Positions 1 to 10,612 of a stretch of DNA of 64,000 bases are shown piece after piece. Location: assembly GCA_020543525.1 (NCBI GenBank), contig JAHYIO010000023.1, forward strand, positions 868,001-932,000, written 5' to 3'. The DNA comes from Coriolopsis trogii (Eukaryota; Basidiomycota; Agaricomycetes; Polyporales; Polyporaceae). A program made the translations under genes and the position numbers. How positions within the stretch are numbered: the stretch's first letter is position 1; every line of letters starts with the position of its first letter. The notes below the pieces were generated by a model. It was not told where the DNA came from. It searched no databases and was given only the letters and a program-made list of their open reading frames with translations.

Positions 1-207
1 GACACTGTCCTCTTGATCAGACGCGGCTGATGCGCGCAAACCTTCAACGCGGATTGTTATGTCCAGAAACTCACAGAGTTTGACTACGATCTCCTTGCGC
101 TCCTTGGGGTCGTCTGGGTCGGGGAACGAAGCGTGCACATCGCAAAACGTTCCTCCGCGGTCAGCGCAGATCCTGATAGATCGATCCGGTACATTCCTCG
201 CAGGCAT
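1..207 (-). CDS. 5-oxoprolinase-like protein, N-terminal part (runs off left edge)
   Basis: Two exons are visible, 207-75 and 26-1, joined by a 48-nt GT-AG intron (74-27, phase 1). The ATG at 207 opens a protein whose first 45 residues carry ICADRGGTFCDVHASFPDP, then KERKEIVVKL. The DRGGTFxDV signature followed by an 'IVVKL' strand is the hallmark of the N-terminal hydantoinase A/5-oxoprolinase ATPase fold. In this family ATP drives ring opening of 5-oxo-L-proline to glutamate in the gamma-glutamyl (glutathione) cycle, in the cytosol. Full-length enzymes have about 1,250-1,300 residues, so over 95% lies outside the window. The residues after the intron (SASDQEDS) fit the family less well, so the intron call is weaker than the start. 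A related hydantoinase subunit cannot be excluded. Confidence 0.72.
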   Translation of the reverse strand, partial: MPARNVPDRSIRICADRGGTFCDVHASFPDPDDPKERKEIVVKLCEFLDITIRVEGLRASAASDQEDSV

Positions 208-623
208 CGTCGCGTTGAGTGCGCGCAGGCTGGTCGAGGTAATCGCCTACAGTTGAAGGGGACGGTAAGCGCAGCGAGTGGCGTGAATCCTCCTGGGGCC
301 AGTACCTGCTAAATAAGGAAACTGGGCGCGCGGCAGGAGAGTCTCGCGGAAGAGCGTGCAATTGATGTAACGGCTCCCTCTCGTTCTCTCATCTCGCGTC
401 GCGCGCTCTCGCATGCTCGTGCTTGTACCCCTCTTTTCCCGTCTTCGTCATCGCAGGCACCAAATACAGAGTATATACCGATACTATACTCGTTGCTCGA
501 TCGCCAATTACATGTACTTGGGGTCCCGCGCGCGGCCGTACCTAACCCGTGGCTTATAAGCTACGGCGACCGAGCCCTACTACGAGAAGATAGTATGGGC
601 GCGAGTATCAGTAGATGGACCAC
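208..623. other. Intergenic, promoter side of the 5-oxoprolinase-like gene
   Basis: No convincing exon. It holds the upstream region of the leftward gene and the 3' flank of the methyltransferase-like gene that follows. Short overlapping frames have no coherent composition. Confidence 0.5.
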
Positions 624-1476
624 TCAGACAAGCCCTGGAATCAGCTTGTATGGCGTCCTCTGATACCAGGCGTCCCATTCCTCCTTGAACTCTTTCCTCA
701 ATATCTCGTCCTCCGTTCCCACTCTGAGCACCATCACTATAGGAATCCATGCCACCTCCGCCGCCCAAGCGAATACGAGCAGTCGCCCAATAAGAGTGCC
801 CATGATCCCACTCTCAGCGAGCCAGGAGCCGCTCCCGATGAGGCAAAGCAGCGTACCGATCGTGACCATGATGAGCGCGGTGTAGCTCGGGTGGCGCACG
901 ACGGCGTACGGTCCGTCAGTGACTAGCTTGTGGTCCTTTCGGAGCGAGAGCTCGAAGGTGAAGTGCCGGCCGAGCGCACGGTAGCAGAGGATACGGATGA
1001 CACCTCCGATGGCGCAGAGCAGAGCTCCGAAGAGGAAGGAGGACGTGAGGCGGACGCCGAGGGCGGAGGCAGAGGGACCTCGCCAAGCGAGCATAGGCAG
1101 GACACGCTCGGCGACGGGAGAAGGGGAGTGTGTGGCGAGGATGGTGGCGATCTCGAACACGATGAAGCTCTGTGTGAGCGTCTGGTATGGCGGATGTTGG
1201 TTAGCGGGGCGAGTCCTCCCATAAGCAGGCATTGCGCACCTTCTCCAAAGCGCGCACCCACGGCGGGCGAACTTGTCGGACGATGTACTTCACACTCGAG
1301 TACTTCGCTTGTTCGTCGGGGGCAGTACGCGGGTTGGGCGGGGTGAAGGTCAGGTAATTCGTGTATGCCGTGAGGAGAAGAAGAGGAACTTTGAATAGCG
1401 AGAGCATAGTGGTAGATGCGAATATGCTGATGAGTGTGGCAGGTATCTGGGTAACAGCGATGGATGACGAGTACAT
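624..1476 (-). CDS. Isoprenylcysteine carboxyl methyltransferase-like membrane protein (copy 1)
   Basis: Exons 1476-1240 and 1181-624 flank a 58-nt phase-0 intron; the product is 264 aa. The family (ICMT/Ste14) methylates the carboxyl group of prenylated CaaX cysteines in the ER membrane with S-adenosylmethionine. The C-terminal half holds the diagnostic GPYAVVRHPSYTA cofactor motif, then hydrophobic segments and a C-terminal EEWxxWxxRTPYKLIPG motif that contacts SAM and lipid in the family. At least four hydrophobic stretches fit an integral membrane protein. The start was chosen at the ATG before a hydrophobic first segment; an internal ATG at residue 24 aligns better with the neighbouring copy's start and may be the real one. 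The gene is tandem with a diverged paralogue at 2291-3103 that shares its intron position. Ste14 itself or one of the lineage-expanded paralogues common in agaricomycetes are both possible. Confidence 0.83.
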
Positions 1477-2290
1477 ATTGGAGGCGAAGGCCAAGTTTAT
1501 ATACTCCGTGCGGCATTCGCAGATGACTGCGCCGGGAATGGACACAGCTACGATGCTGCATCGCGAAGTCAACCATGCCCGCTGCAGCACTCACGACTGT
1601 ACAATCGCAGGCATAAAACAGTCGTCCGGGCGCCGCTATCACGGCGGAGAAGACATACCCTCTAGCATTTCGACCTTCACTGTAACAACCAAAAGGAAGT
1701 TGGATGAGAAATTCGATACAAAAGCGTACTGGGAGCCGGTGTGGCGGGAATAGGAGGCGGCCATAGGTGGATTTGCCACTCACCGGACCTGATTAGGGAT
1801 GGACCAGTCCAGCCTAAGGGGCCCGAGGATCAAGATGGGCATGGGCAACGGTATTGGAGTATGTCAAGAGCTCTTCGGAGGAATCACCTGTTCTCCCTAG
1901 AGGCACCCCACGGCTGGGAATGTCGTCTCGGTACGCAGGGTCATGGCCAGACGGGGGCCTATCCCTGCACACATGTGTATGATTCCCTGATAGTATGAAG
2001 TCATGGGTGAGTTAGGGACGGAAAGCAGTGCAGAACGACATGAACGGCGGCCGTCGTTGAACAAGATCAGCGTTTCTTGACCATGGTTGTGGTCACAATC
2101 CAAGGATACTGATAAGACTCAAGCGTCGATCAGGCGCTCCGAGTCCGGAGGTACCGATATATTGCTGGCGCTCAAGTCTGTACGCATACATGGTCCGACG
2201 TCGACGCAACGCCCCAATGAGCCTGCACGCAAGATCTAAGTATCACAAGAAAGAACGTATGTATAAGTGCAGAGCCAAGCCACTCCAGGG
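1477..2290. other. Intergenic region between the two methyltransferase-like genes
   Basis: About 0.8 kb with no supported exon. It must hold the promoter of the left gene and the terminator of the right gene. The open frames here are short, in shifting phase and without family resemblance. Confidence 0.5.
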
Positions 2291-3103
2291 TCAGAAGACG
2301 CCAGGAAACAACGCGTACGGCGTCCGACGCGCCCATTCTTCCCACTCCCTTCCAAACGTCTTCCTCATCATCTCATCCTCCATTCTCACCCGACTGAACA
2401 CCATAACGCAAGGCACGTAAATGAGATCCGCCAGCCATACCAAAGCGAAAGCCTGGCCCCCCCGGTGGTTCAGGACTCCGCTTTCGGTCAACCACGAGCC
2501 GGGGCTGCAGAAACACAAGATCTCTCCGGCTACCACGAGGCACATTGCCGTATAGCTCGGATGGCGGACCACGGAGTATGGGCCACTCGTGGTGAGATTG
2601 TGGCCTTTGCGGATCGTGACCTCGAAGGTGAAGTTCTTCCCCATCGTGCGATAACATGCGAGCCTGGTCGCCCCTCCTATCATGGCGAGAGCCCATCCGA
2701 TTAGGAAGACGGGCGAAAGTCGTATGTTGGGAGGTATCAAGGAGGCGATTGTTTGGGAAAGTGTGAATGAAATTTGAGACGTGGAGGGAACGAATGAGTT
2801 TGCCCAGAGCGCGATGATCTCCATGATGACCATACCCCGAATGACCATCTGAGTGGCATGAGTGCTCAGACTGCGTGTCATCTCAGGATCAAGTACAACA
2901 CATACCTTGGATACGAGGCGAGCCCATGGAGGCCTCATATTGACCGACGAGTATCCTGCACGTGCTGACTTGGTACTAGAGGAGGTTGTGTCTTTGGGAT
3001 TTGGGGAAGTATAGCTAACATAGTTAGCCCAGATGATCCCAAGCAAGAGGACAGCTTTGAGCAGCATAAAACAGAGCATCGTCGAGGGGAAGAGGACTCC
3101 CAT
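2291..3103 (-). CDS. Isoprenylcysteine carboxyl methyltransferase-like membrane protein (copy 2)
   Basis: Exons 3103-2906 and 2848-2291 flank a 57-nt intron (2905-2849). The intron length is a multiple of three and has no stop, so the frame also reads straight through it. Splicing is inferred because the intron sits exactly where copy 1 has its intron, after a conserved basic/aromatic 'RPPWxR' segment. The spliced product is 251 aa. It carries GPYSVVRHPSYTA and the C-terminal EWEEWARRTPYALFPG motif, the SAM- and substrate-binding parts of ICMT enzymes, and several hydrophobic segments. Overall similarity to copy 1 is moderate, so this is an old tandem duplication and not part of the recent ones elsewhere in the window. 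Retention of the intron in some transcripts would add 19 residues in frame. Confidence 0.83.
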   Translation of the reverse strand: MGVLFPSTMLCFMLLKAVLLLGIIWANYVSYTSPNPKDTTSSSTKSARAGYSSVNMRPPWARLVSKVCVVLDPEMTRSLSTHATQMVIRGMVIMEIIALWANSFVPSTSQISFTLSQTIASLIPPNIRLSPVFLIGWALAMIGGATRLACYRTMGKNFTFEVTIRKGHNLTTSGPYSVVRHPSYTAMCLVVAGEILCFCSPGSWLTESGVLNHRGGQAFALVWLADLIYVPCVMVFSRVRMEDEMMRKTFGREWEEWARRTPYALFPGVF

Positions 3104-3734
3104 CTGGTGAAGAAAAGCGCAGTGGCTTCACCCAAATATTGACAGCATTAGATCAGAAAGTCGATTCGGAAGAACGTCAGGAAGCTGTGAGTCGTGGCAC
3201 ATATCCGGTCATGGCTAGCGCTTTCCGATGTCATAGGTTGACAAGCGAGAGAACAAACGGTAATGAGAGCCTATGCTCGACGTCGACAGATGGCTAATTC
3301 GAAGCTGCATTCGAGAGCAAGCCGTATCACGCTCCCACGGAGACCAAGCATGAGAGGCTTCTTGTACGTGAGCGGGGTCAGAGAGGCTCATAACGTCCAG
3401 TATATCATGCGTACTGACCTTGGTGCAAGTTCCAACGGCAGACCTAGCCTATCGAAGGATCGTTGTAGTCACTGCTTAGTTGTCGCGTAGGACTCGGGAT
3501 CAGGCGCTCTCGGATCAGTTTTGGCTGAATGACGCCCAAATAGTCCCGATATGGGAAGTCGTGTTGTTGTGGGCGTCGGTGAGGGTGGGAGTTCAACATG
3601 ACCACCGACCACCACCACCTTCCTCCATCTGCGAACGGCGTCGGCTCACGAGTGTTGAATCTGTCTCTTGCTGCTTGAACACTGCCTTTCCTCCGCAAAT
3701 TCAATGAACCCCAGCGATACCAGGGATAGGGGCC
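3104..3734. promoter_or_regulatory. Shared upstream region of the divergent copy-2 methyltransferase and Rif1-like genes
   Basis: The two genes start 631 nt apart in opposite directions. No coding frame here is supported. A pyrimidine-rich stretch just before 3735 is typical of agaricomycete core promoters. I could not identify a TATA box. Confidence 0.45.
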
Positions 3735-6700
3735 ATGGCAGAGCGAAAAGACGATCCGAAGCCTAACCTACGACCCGTGGAATCTGTATCATACTTGAGA
3801 TCGCCTCTTATAACCCTCACATCCTCTCTGGACGACAACGATGAACTTGACAGCGCCAAGCTTCACGACCTCCTCGACGCATACTCTACACTCTTCCAAC
3901 GTATCCGGACACTCTCATCTTCCCTATCGTCGGGAAGACGCATCCCGGCTTTATCCACTCTTTCTCGATACTCAGACGCGTTCGCACGATGCTTGCAACG
4001 CGACCTTCGCCGTGCTCTCACTGACCCTCTCCACCAAGCCTCTCAAACCTCCTCTGCTGCCATCGCATCGGCGGGTAACGAACAAGCAGCGGATATAGCG
4101 CTCGATGTCTCTATGGTCTGTCAGTACGCGATGCATATCCTAACCCAAGTTTTCCGCTTCCCATCCTTGTACTCGCTGTTCTCCGGTGAGTACCATGTTA
4201 TGAGTCGTTCACAGACACTTATACCGTATAGACACCGTGTTGTCGCATCTTCTAGACGACCTTCTGGTTATCGTCCGCTCAACTGAGCTACCTTGTATCG
4301 ATAGCGAAAACACGTATGCGGCCGCTTTCTCCGTCCTATCAACTTTCAGGCTTCCTGAGACTCTACTTGCCGCAAGAAGAGCAAGCATCGTCGCTTTGCT
4401 CAGAGATTTGGTCACTTGCATTTCTCCTCGCACGCAGGGTTCCAAGGTGAGACCCACTAAATGCACCTAATGGGTGGGTACTCATTACATGGGCAGGTCG
4501 TGCATCATATATTATCGATCTACCCTGCAACATTTCTACCCCATATTACGAACCTCCTTCCCGAAGTCCTCACCAAGGTGGTATCTTCCGACGCGTCCAC
4601 GCGCATTGACAGCACCTCCGCACTATGCGGATGCGCTTCTGCAGTGCTCTCCACAGAATGGATAGATGAAGTGCTACACAATGACATCTTGAAGACCGTT
4701 CGCAAATTCATTGTTGCACAGCTACCATCCAAGTCCAGCGGCAGAGGCACCCCCTTACTGCCACAACACATCAGTTCAGCGATCAGGGAAGGGACTGCCC
4801 CGTCTAACGGCCAGGCACTCAGATGGGCGGTCACAGTCGTATGTTGTCTCATCGTCCTTTCCGGTCGTGATGTATTCGTAGGTGCAAGGGCTTGCAGGTT
4901 CGTTCTACAGACATCGGAGCAGGTGATAGCGCTCCGCACACGGACGTCGGAGGACCTTCTGGGCTGCATATGGAGATGCCTCGTTTGGGCTTTTGCGCAC
5001 ATTCCGCCCGACCACGACACATCCATACGATTGGAGCATCCTGCAGGTGCACCTCTACCCACCCACCGAGAGATTGCCCTCGGGATAGTCAAACAGGAAC
5101 TCAGGGGCGGCGCGGGCGCATCTTTGGTCGCCGCTTTGCTTCAACCTTTGCATGGCCGCCCGCACGTCGTCGATGACTCTGATCCCAGTCTAGGGTGGGC
5201 GGTGGGCGTACTCAAGGACATCGTGTCGCATAAGGATGACAAGGTCTACTCGGATGGCTTGGCCATTCTCGCCAGGATGGTCAGCGCAATCGGCACGTCC
5301 TCGAGCTGCGCCGCAGACACGGCGTGGACGCCGGCTTCCATCGTGAACAAAGCCTTATTCTCGCATGCCATACACATCAAGGACTTCGCCGCTTTTGGGA
5401 CGGAACTTCAAAACGCAAATAGGCTCAAACCCACGGACATCCGATCGCTCTCTGAAGAAGAGATCATGGGCGTCTGGGACGAGCTGTCGCAAATTTGGAC
5501 CATTTGCGTTCACAGAGAACTTGCGAGAGTCGAGCTGAAGGCCTTGCCCGTGAGTGTTGTGATTGGATCGACGCATCAATCCATGTTAAAGGCTATTCTC
5601 GTATGCAGGATTCTATCTTAGCGACGTGGCAAGCCCTCCTGCTTGTGCAGACGCATCTGACTCAAGAACGAGGTCATCTCACCGCCACCCAAGAATTTAC
5701 GGACCATGTCGTATCGACCGTTTGCGGTTTCCTGGAGCGGACTCCGCCATCTTCGAAGTCCCACGTCCCAACGAGCGCCCTCCATGCACGCGTACTCTCT
5801 AGCAGCCGCCAGTTGTGGAGCATTGTTCGCAATGTTTTCTCAGATACCTGGGTGACGGACGCAGCCAAGGCTGTCTTCGCGCGACTGATGCAACGCACTT
5901 ACGATCTATCTATTAGCGAGGTGCAGATTGCGTGGAGTCAGCTCTGCGCTGCGTTGCTTGCGTCAGGGGCTCCGGGGCTCATCTCGAGTATGGTCTTGAA
6001 GGACGATCCGCGGCGCACGATGGAGCTGCAGAAGGAGATCTGGCGAACCACGGCGCGCAAATGGGATTCTATTAGCCCCAAGCCGTCGTGGTTGGAGGCT
6101 GTGGACTTCTTAGTGATGCCGCTCGGGTGAGTTCATTTTGTTCCGCCGTTGCGTGTTTCGAGTGAAATTAACGTATGTGCAGGAGCTGGTCCGTAGTCGA
6201 TGAAGACAGGGTTCTTTGGGACAAAATCCTCGCCGCAACGACCATGGAGGCTGCTGCGTCTGCAGGATCCACTTTCGCTGGACTTGACGCGCTAGTGGAA
6301 CGCCTCCCGGACGCGACCAATACAGCGCTGTAAGCAGACTTCCTCAAATGACACAGTTAACTGCTCACAGATCTCATTCAGAGTGAATCACGCGCGGAAG
6401 CTTCTACTGAACCCACTTGCCCGTTTACGCTTCTCCGGAGAGGTTCAAGCACCGTGTGTCTACCTTCGAGCGGTGGGCTCACATCTCCGCGATCTCTACT
6501 CAGACTCTCCGGACTGTGTCACTCTGGCTCTTCAAGCCATGGGGCATATTCGACAGCTCATCAAAGACTGCCCGTCTGGTGCCATTGTGACGGTTCTCAT
6601 TGCTCTCGCCGACGGACTCTCCGTATGGATTGGCGACGAGCGCGAGTATCTTCTCGTACAGGAGCATAACGACGTTGTCAGTCCATCTCCGAAGTGTTCA

Positions 6701-8354
6701 TTCATTTGGCATTGACAATTCCTCTTCAGGTCGTGCCGTTATATTGTGAGGTACTCAACGCGCTCCGCAGTATACCCATTTCGTCAGATACCCTCCACGC
6801 GCTGGCGCACTTTCTGTATTCAGCCTTCATTCGCATACCTGATCTCGCCGGTCCCCTCGCGTTCTATGAATTTTGGATGCAAGTGCAACCAACTCTTGAC
6901 CTTGGAGACTCATATCCAGACGATATCAAGGCTGCGCTGGGGGCGAGCACCGCTATCCTAGAGCATGGCCTTACTGTGAACACGTCGCACGAAACAGAGT
7001 CCCAGACGGAAAAGCAGGATCAAGGGGATCCGACGTATTTGGTACGCCCCGCCATCAATCATTCGTACGGGCACACTAAGTCAATGTCGTTCAGGCTACT
7101 CCTTTCAGCCCAGCGACGCCGATAAAGCTCTCCCCCAATCGACAGTCTGGTCCAGGACAGAAAGACGACTCGCTAGAGGAGCGAACGCCTCCTAAAAGCC
7201 CTGGGTCGTTGCTGGAGGCCTCCTTGCCCACTGATCCCTCGGATCACTCGCTCAAACGCACCCCATCGCTCTCGAAGTTGCATAGCACCCATGTCCCGGT
7301 GCCCATATTGCCAGCACCAGTTTCATGGACTCGCCACGCAAGCCGCGGTTCGACCGATTCTCATATGCCAACTTCTCCGACCAACGCGATGCGCGCTCAG
7401 AAGAAGTATATCGCTCGGCCGACGAGCCGCGTTGCTCACGAGAAAACGTCGCGGACGCCGGACCGGCCGTTGAAACGGCGCAAGATGACGTCTCCGCTTG
7501 TCGAGAGCGCGACGGATAGTCCTGTCTCGACTGCGTCTACCAGGCAAAGGTTATCGAGTCCCTTGAAGCGTAGACGCGAGTTTTCTCCGATCGCGTCTTC
7601 GTCTTTGTTGCAGAGGCCCAATAAACGGTCTTTAGTCGACAATGACTTGGGAGTCGATGTCGCTGGTCCCACTCCGCCCAAACGATTGAAGGGGAAAGGC
7701 AAGATGCAGGAAGAGCTGCTCAGTCCTGAAGTGCCGTCACCGGCTACTGCAAGCACAGCGAGATTTCCTTCTTCCGACGACGACTACGATGCTTGGGAGG
7801 TCCCGATCGCTCAAGAGGACGAGAACGAACATGCGGAAGACGTGGACGTGGTTCCAGACAGTCAGCCAGGTAGCAACGAGTCCGACTCTCTCATCCCGAG
7901 CTTCATGAAGCCGTCAAAATCACGCCAGGTCGGCGAGGGAAGAGACGAAGGCTGTGACTTGTTCGAAGACACTATGCCTGCATATACGGATGTGGACGAT
8001 TTTATGCCGACGACTCGCAAGAGGAAGAACAAGTCTGCATCAGAGTCTCCACTGGCAGGCCCTTCGGACTGCACTCGCCGTGGGTCGCCCGTACGTATGC
8101 GCACCGCGCCCGCGAGCTTCCTCCGAGACAGATCTGCGTCACCCACTCGCGCCGCCGCACCGATGCGCCGCGCCCAGACGGCGACGGCGCAGCTCGAAGA
8201 GCTCCGCAATATGTGCGACGTACTACAAGACGACGGTTCGCAGCTGAACGTAGACCAAATTGTTGCAGCGACGGCGCTGACACACCAGCTAGGGGCGGTA
8301 CTCTCGGAGAAGTTGTCGAAGAAGTTGAGCAGGTCCGCGCGGGGGAAACAGTAG
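3735..8354 (+). CDS. RIF1: Rif1-like telomere-associated / replication-timing protein
   Basis: Eight exons join in consistent phase: 3735-4185, 4232-4446, 4497-5549, 5609-6126, 6183-6329, 6382-6676, 6730-7041, 7095-8354. Introns are 46-59 nt and the product is 1,416 aa. The first ~1,050 residues are all-helical HEAT-like repeats beginning with a 'LLDAYSTLFQRIR' segment like the fungal Rif1 N-terminal domain. The last exon (about 420 aa) is disordered, rich in Ser/Pro/Lys/Arg, with many S/T-P sites and basic 'KRR' clusters. It ends in a short helical, coiled-coil-like tail (about residues 1345-1416). Known Rif1 proteins recruit PP1 phosphatase to oppose DDK at origins and bind telomeres. I could not find an unambiguous RVxF/SILK PP1 motif, so the call rests on architecture, length (fission yeast Rif1 is about 1,400 aa) and the N-terminal segment. 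Confidence 0.68.
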
Positions 8355-8749
8355 TTTTCGTCCTTGCAACTATCTGTGGCATCCAGGGATCATGTGTCGC
8401 ACATCACCATGCCTACTTACGAACTATGCGTGATATCACTCAATGCTGGCAGCTGACGATCATGGATATCAAAGGCCATACACCAACGGTGCGTCCCTAC
8501 TCTCTATGTCCGACTTGACACATCTCCTGGCGCAGCACTTCACCTTTCCCGCTTACTCTTGACGTCGGTTGTTGCCTTCGCTGTCATGCCTGTGGGTAAC
8601 GTGTTGGGAACGGGCGCAGGGTCCGTTAGTCCAGGTCACCTTCGCCTTGGCATCTTCCTCGACGAACGGGGGATGTGGGCGGGTTTGACCTGTATGTGTA
8701 GACTCCGTGCCTCGAACGCGCACACTACAATAATCACCCGCGTAACCGA

Positions 8750-8762
8750 CCGGCAGCGCTAG
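8750..8762 (+). repeat. 13-bp motif shared by three duplicated segments
   Basis: The sequence CCGGCAGCGCTAG occurs here, at 13754-13766 and at 20078-20090. The first two are expected from the tandem duplication. The third lies downstream of an F-box remnant outside it. Confidence 0.5.
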
Positions 8763-9511
8763 GATAAGATGAGGACGTAGGCCTGCCCATAAGGACTTTC
8801 CTCGACTTGCTGTCGGTGTGTATATCGTTTGCGCCTGAGCGAGACCCGCAAGTGACAGAAGCCCAAGAAATGGTCGGTTGCATGTCCCAAACTCGTGACA
8901 TCGGTGTAAAACCCTCCTGTCGCCTGTCAAGCCCTTGTACCACCCGGGAGCTTGCCGAAGGCAAAGTTCGTCCGACCCGGACGGAGGTATAGAGCGTAGA
9001 GGACTCTTCCCAGATGAACGAGCAAACACGCTCGTGAATCGGCTGTTGAAACTCATCAACATGCCGTCCTGCCTCTGCCGTTGCCTACCGCTTACATGGG
9101 GAACCTGCTTGTGAGTATGGCGGGCGTGCCAGCAAGATTGTGCAAAGGACGATCATTTGGCAAAGTAGAGGCTGTGGAGTATGCCCATCGTAGCTTGAGT
9201 ATTTGAATTGACCGGCGCGTTGGGCGAATGATTGGGTAGAGTTGGTCCACTGAGCGTGAATTTGAAAGACAATGTTCACTTTTTGCATACTGCAGATCGT
9301 GCACGGCCACGGGCGGTCACTGGAAACCACTGAGCACTGTACCTAGCGTGCGCCCAACGTCGCCTTGGCGTACACCGTGGTACTGTGAAAGGTGCGAATT
9401 TTCAATTAGTCGCATACTGGATTCACGCTAAACCTGCCGCTTTCTTCATATCGCCTAGCAGTTTCAAATCGGTGAATGGCGGGTTTGACCTTGGTGCAAA
9501 TGCTCAACCTC

Positions 9512-9524
9512 GAATTCCGAATTC
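9512..9524 (+). promoter_or_regulatory. Repeated GAATTC element upstream of secreted-protein gene 1
   Basis: GAATTCCGAATTC is a spaced direct repeat of a 6-bp palindrome lying 37 nt before the TATA box. The same element at the same spacing precedes copy 2 (14278-14290), although the surrounding promoter has diverged. This suggests, but does not prove, a binding site. Confidence 0.4.
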
Positions 9525-9561
9525 CAGTACTGCATACACTTCACCAGCGTCCCTGGAGATG

Positions 9562-9569
9562 TATATAAA
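9562..9569 (+). promoter_or_regulatory. TATA box of secreted-protein gene 1
   Basis: TATATAAA lies 113 nt before the start codon, inside a block conserved with copy 2 (CCCTGGAGATGTATATAAAC). A strong TATA box fits a highly or inducibly expressed secreted protein. Confidence 0.7.
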
Positions 9570-9681
9570 CCCCCAAGACAGCGTCCCAAACACTCAGCAC
9601 CTCGAGCTACCACTCCTAAGCTACAGCTAATCAACAGCCACTCGGAACCAGCTTCCTCTACACTCTCAACTCATCGTCACC

Positions 9682-10059
9682 ATGCGCACCACTCAGACCT
9701 TCCTCGTCGTCCTTGCTGCTGTCAGCGCCGTTTTCGCCGCTAGCACCGGCCCTCATGTCGTGAAGCGCGACTCTGCAGTCGCTCGCGACAACTGCCAGAA
9801 CCACATCGACAGCTGCTTCGCGAACGGTACGTCGGATCCTTTATCAGTTGATTTCGCTGCTCATTACAATTCTCTATCAGGCTGCGCTGGGCACTTCCCG
9901 AGCCCCTCGGCCACCATCGGCACCTGCACCGCAGGCACGTTCAACGGCTGCCCGTGCGAGAAGTGCGGGAAGAAGAACGGCAGCTGCTCGGACAACGGAT
10001 GTGCGGGCGTCCAGGGAACGTGCAGCCAGGGTCAGTTCCAGGGATGCCCTTGCAACTAG
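9682..10059 (+). CDS. Small secreted cysteine-rich protein (copy 1)
   Basis: Exons 9682-9826 and 9881-10059 are joined over a 54-nt intron; the product is 107 aa. The intron is in frame and stop-free, but splicing restores the NGC-AG junction also made in copy 2. Residues 1-20 form a clear signal peptide (FLVVLAAVSAVFA core). A Lys-Arg at about residues 28-29 is a typical Kex2 site, leaving a mature chain of about 78 aa with 12 cysteines. The mature part contains two related blocks, NGCAG...GTC...FNGCPC and NGCAGVQGTC...FQGCPC, indicating internal duplication. It ends in GCPCN. No known family is recognised. The size, Kex2 site and even cysteine count fit an extracellular disulfide-stabilised peptide (effector, antimicrobial or cell-wall protein), which is inference. 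Confidence 0.8.
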   Translation: MRTTQTFLVVLAAVSAVFAASTGPHVVKRDSAVARDNCQNHIDSCFANGTSDPLSVDFAAHYNSLSGCAGHFPSPSATIGTCTAGTFNGCPCEKCGKKNGSCSDNGCAGVQGTCSQGQFQGCPCN

Positions 10060-10612
10060 AGGGGTAGCGGGAGGGGGCGCCGATAGCACCTTGTTTGGGA
10101 GAAATAGGCTGCCGTGGTACACCGGATGTAGCGACTGGTGGCGATTCATCTGAGAAATTCATGGGTGTTGCGCGTACTACGTGTTGTGTGACTTTGTTGG
10201 AAGTAGATCGACAGTCACGCAAGCACTGCCAGGCAGTGTTTAGCTCAAATTGTGACATGCTCACGGGTCCATCCTGTGCAAAGGAAGCATGCCCGTGGTT
10301 CTCCGTACTTGTTGTTCGTGATGAGCGCCCGAAAGAGTCACCACGTTACGTTGCTGGGCCGACGATTTGTTGCTCATAAAAACCGCCAGGGCAGCGGCGC
10401 TCGCGTAACATGCGGAATACAGCGATGTACAGCAGGTGGATGGGTGGCAGCTGAAGTTCTGAAGGCGACGATGGCGCTGACGCTTCGGATATTCGGGCGT
10501 ATGGACCTCGGAAAGGCTGAGGAACCTGAGCGCGCGCGTGCATCCACTCTCCTATCGAATTCTCAGAGCGAATGGCGTTCGTTACCTGCTAACTATCCAC
10601 TACACTTGGCTC

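Noticed and set aside
923..1783. 286-codon minus-strand frame over the ICMT-like gene
   Set aside because: Ser/Arg/His-rich, out of phase with the conserved ICMT exons, and no domain pattern.
8553..9062. 169-codon minus-strand frame in the left tandem unit
   Set aside because: Not conserved as an open frame in the second unit although the DNA is homologous.
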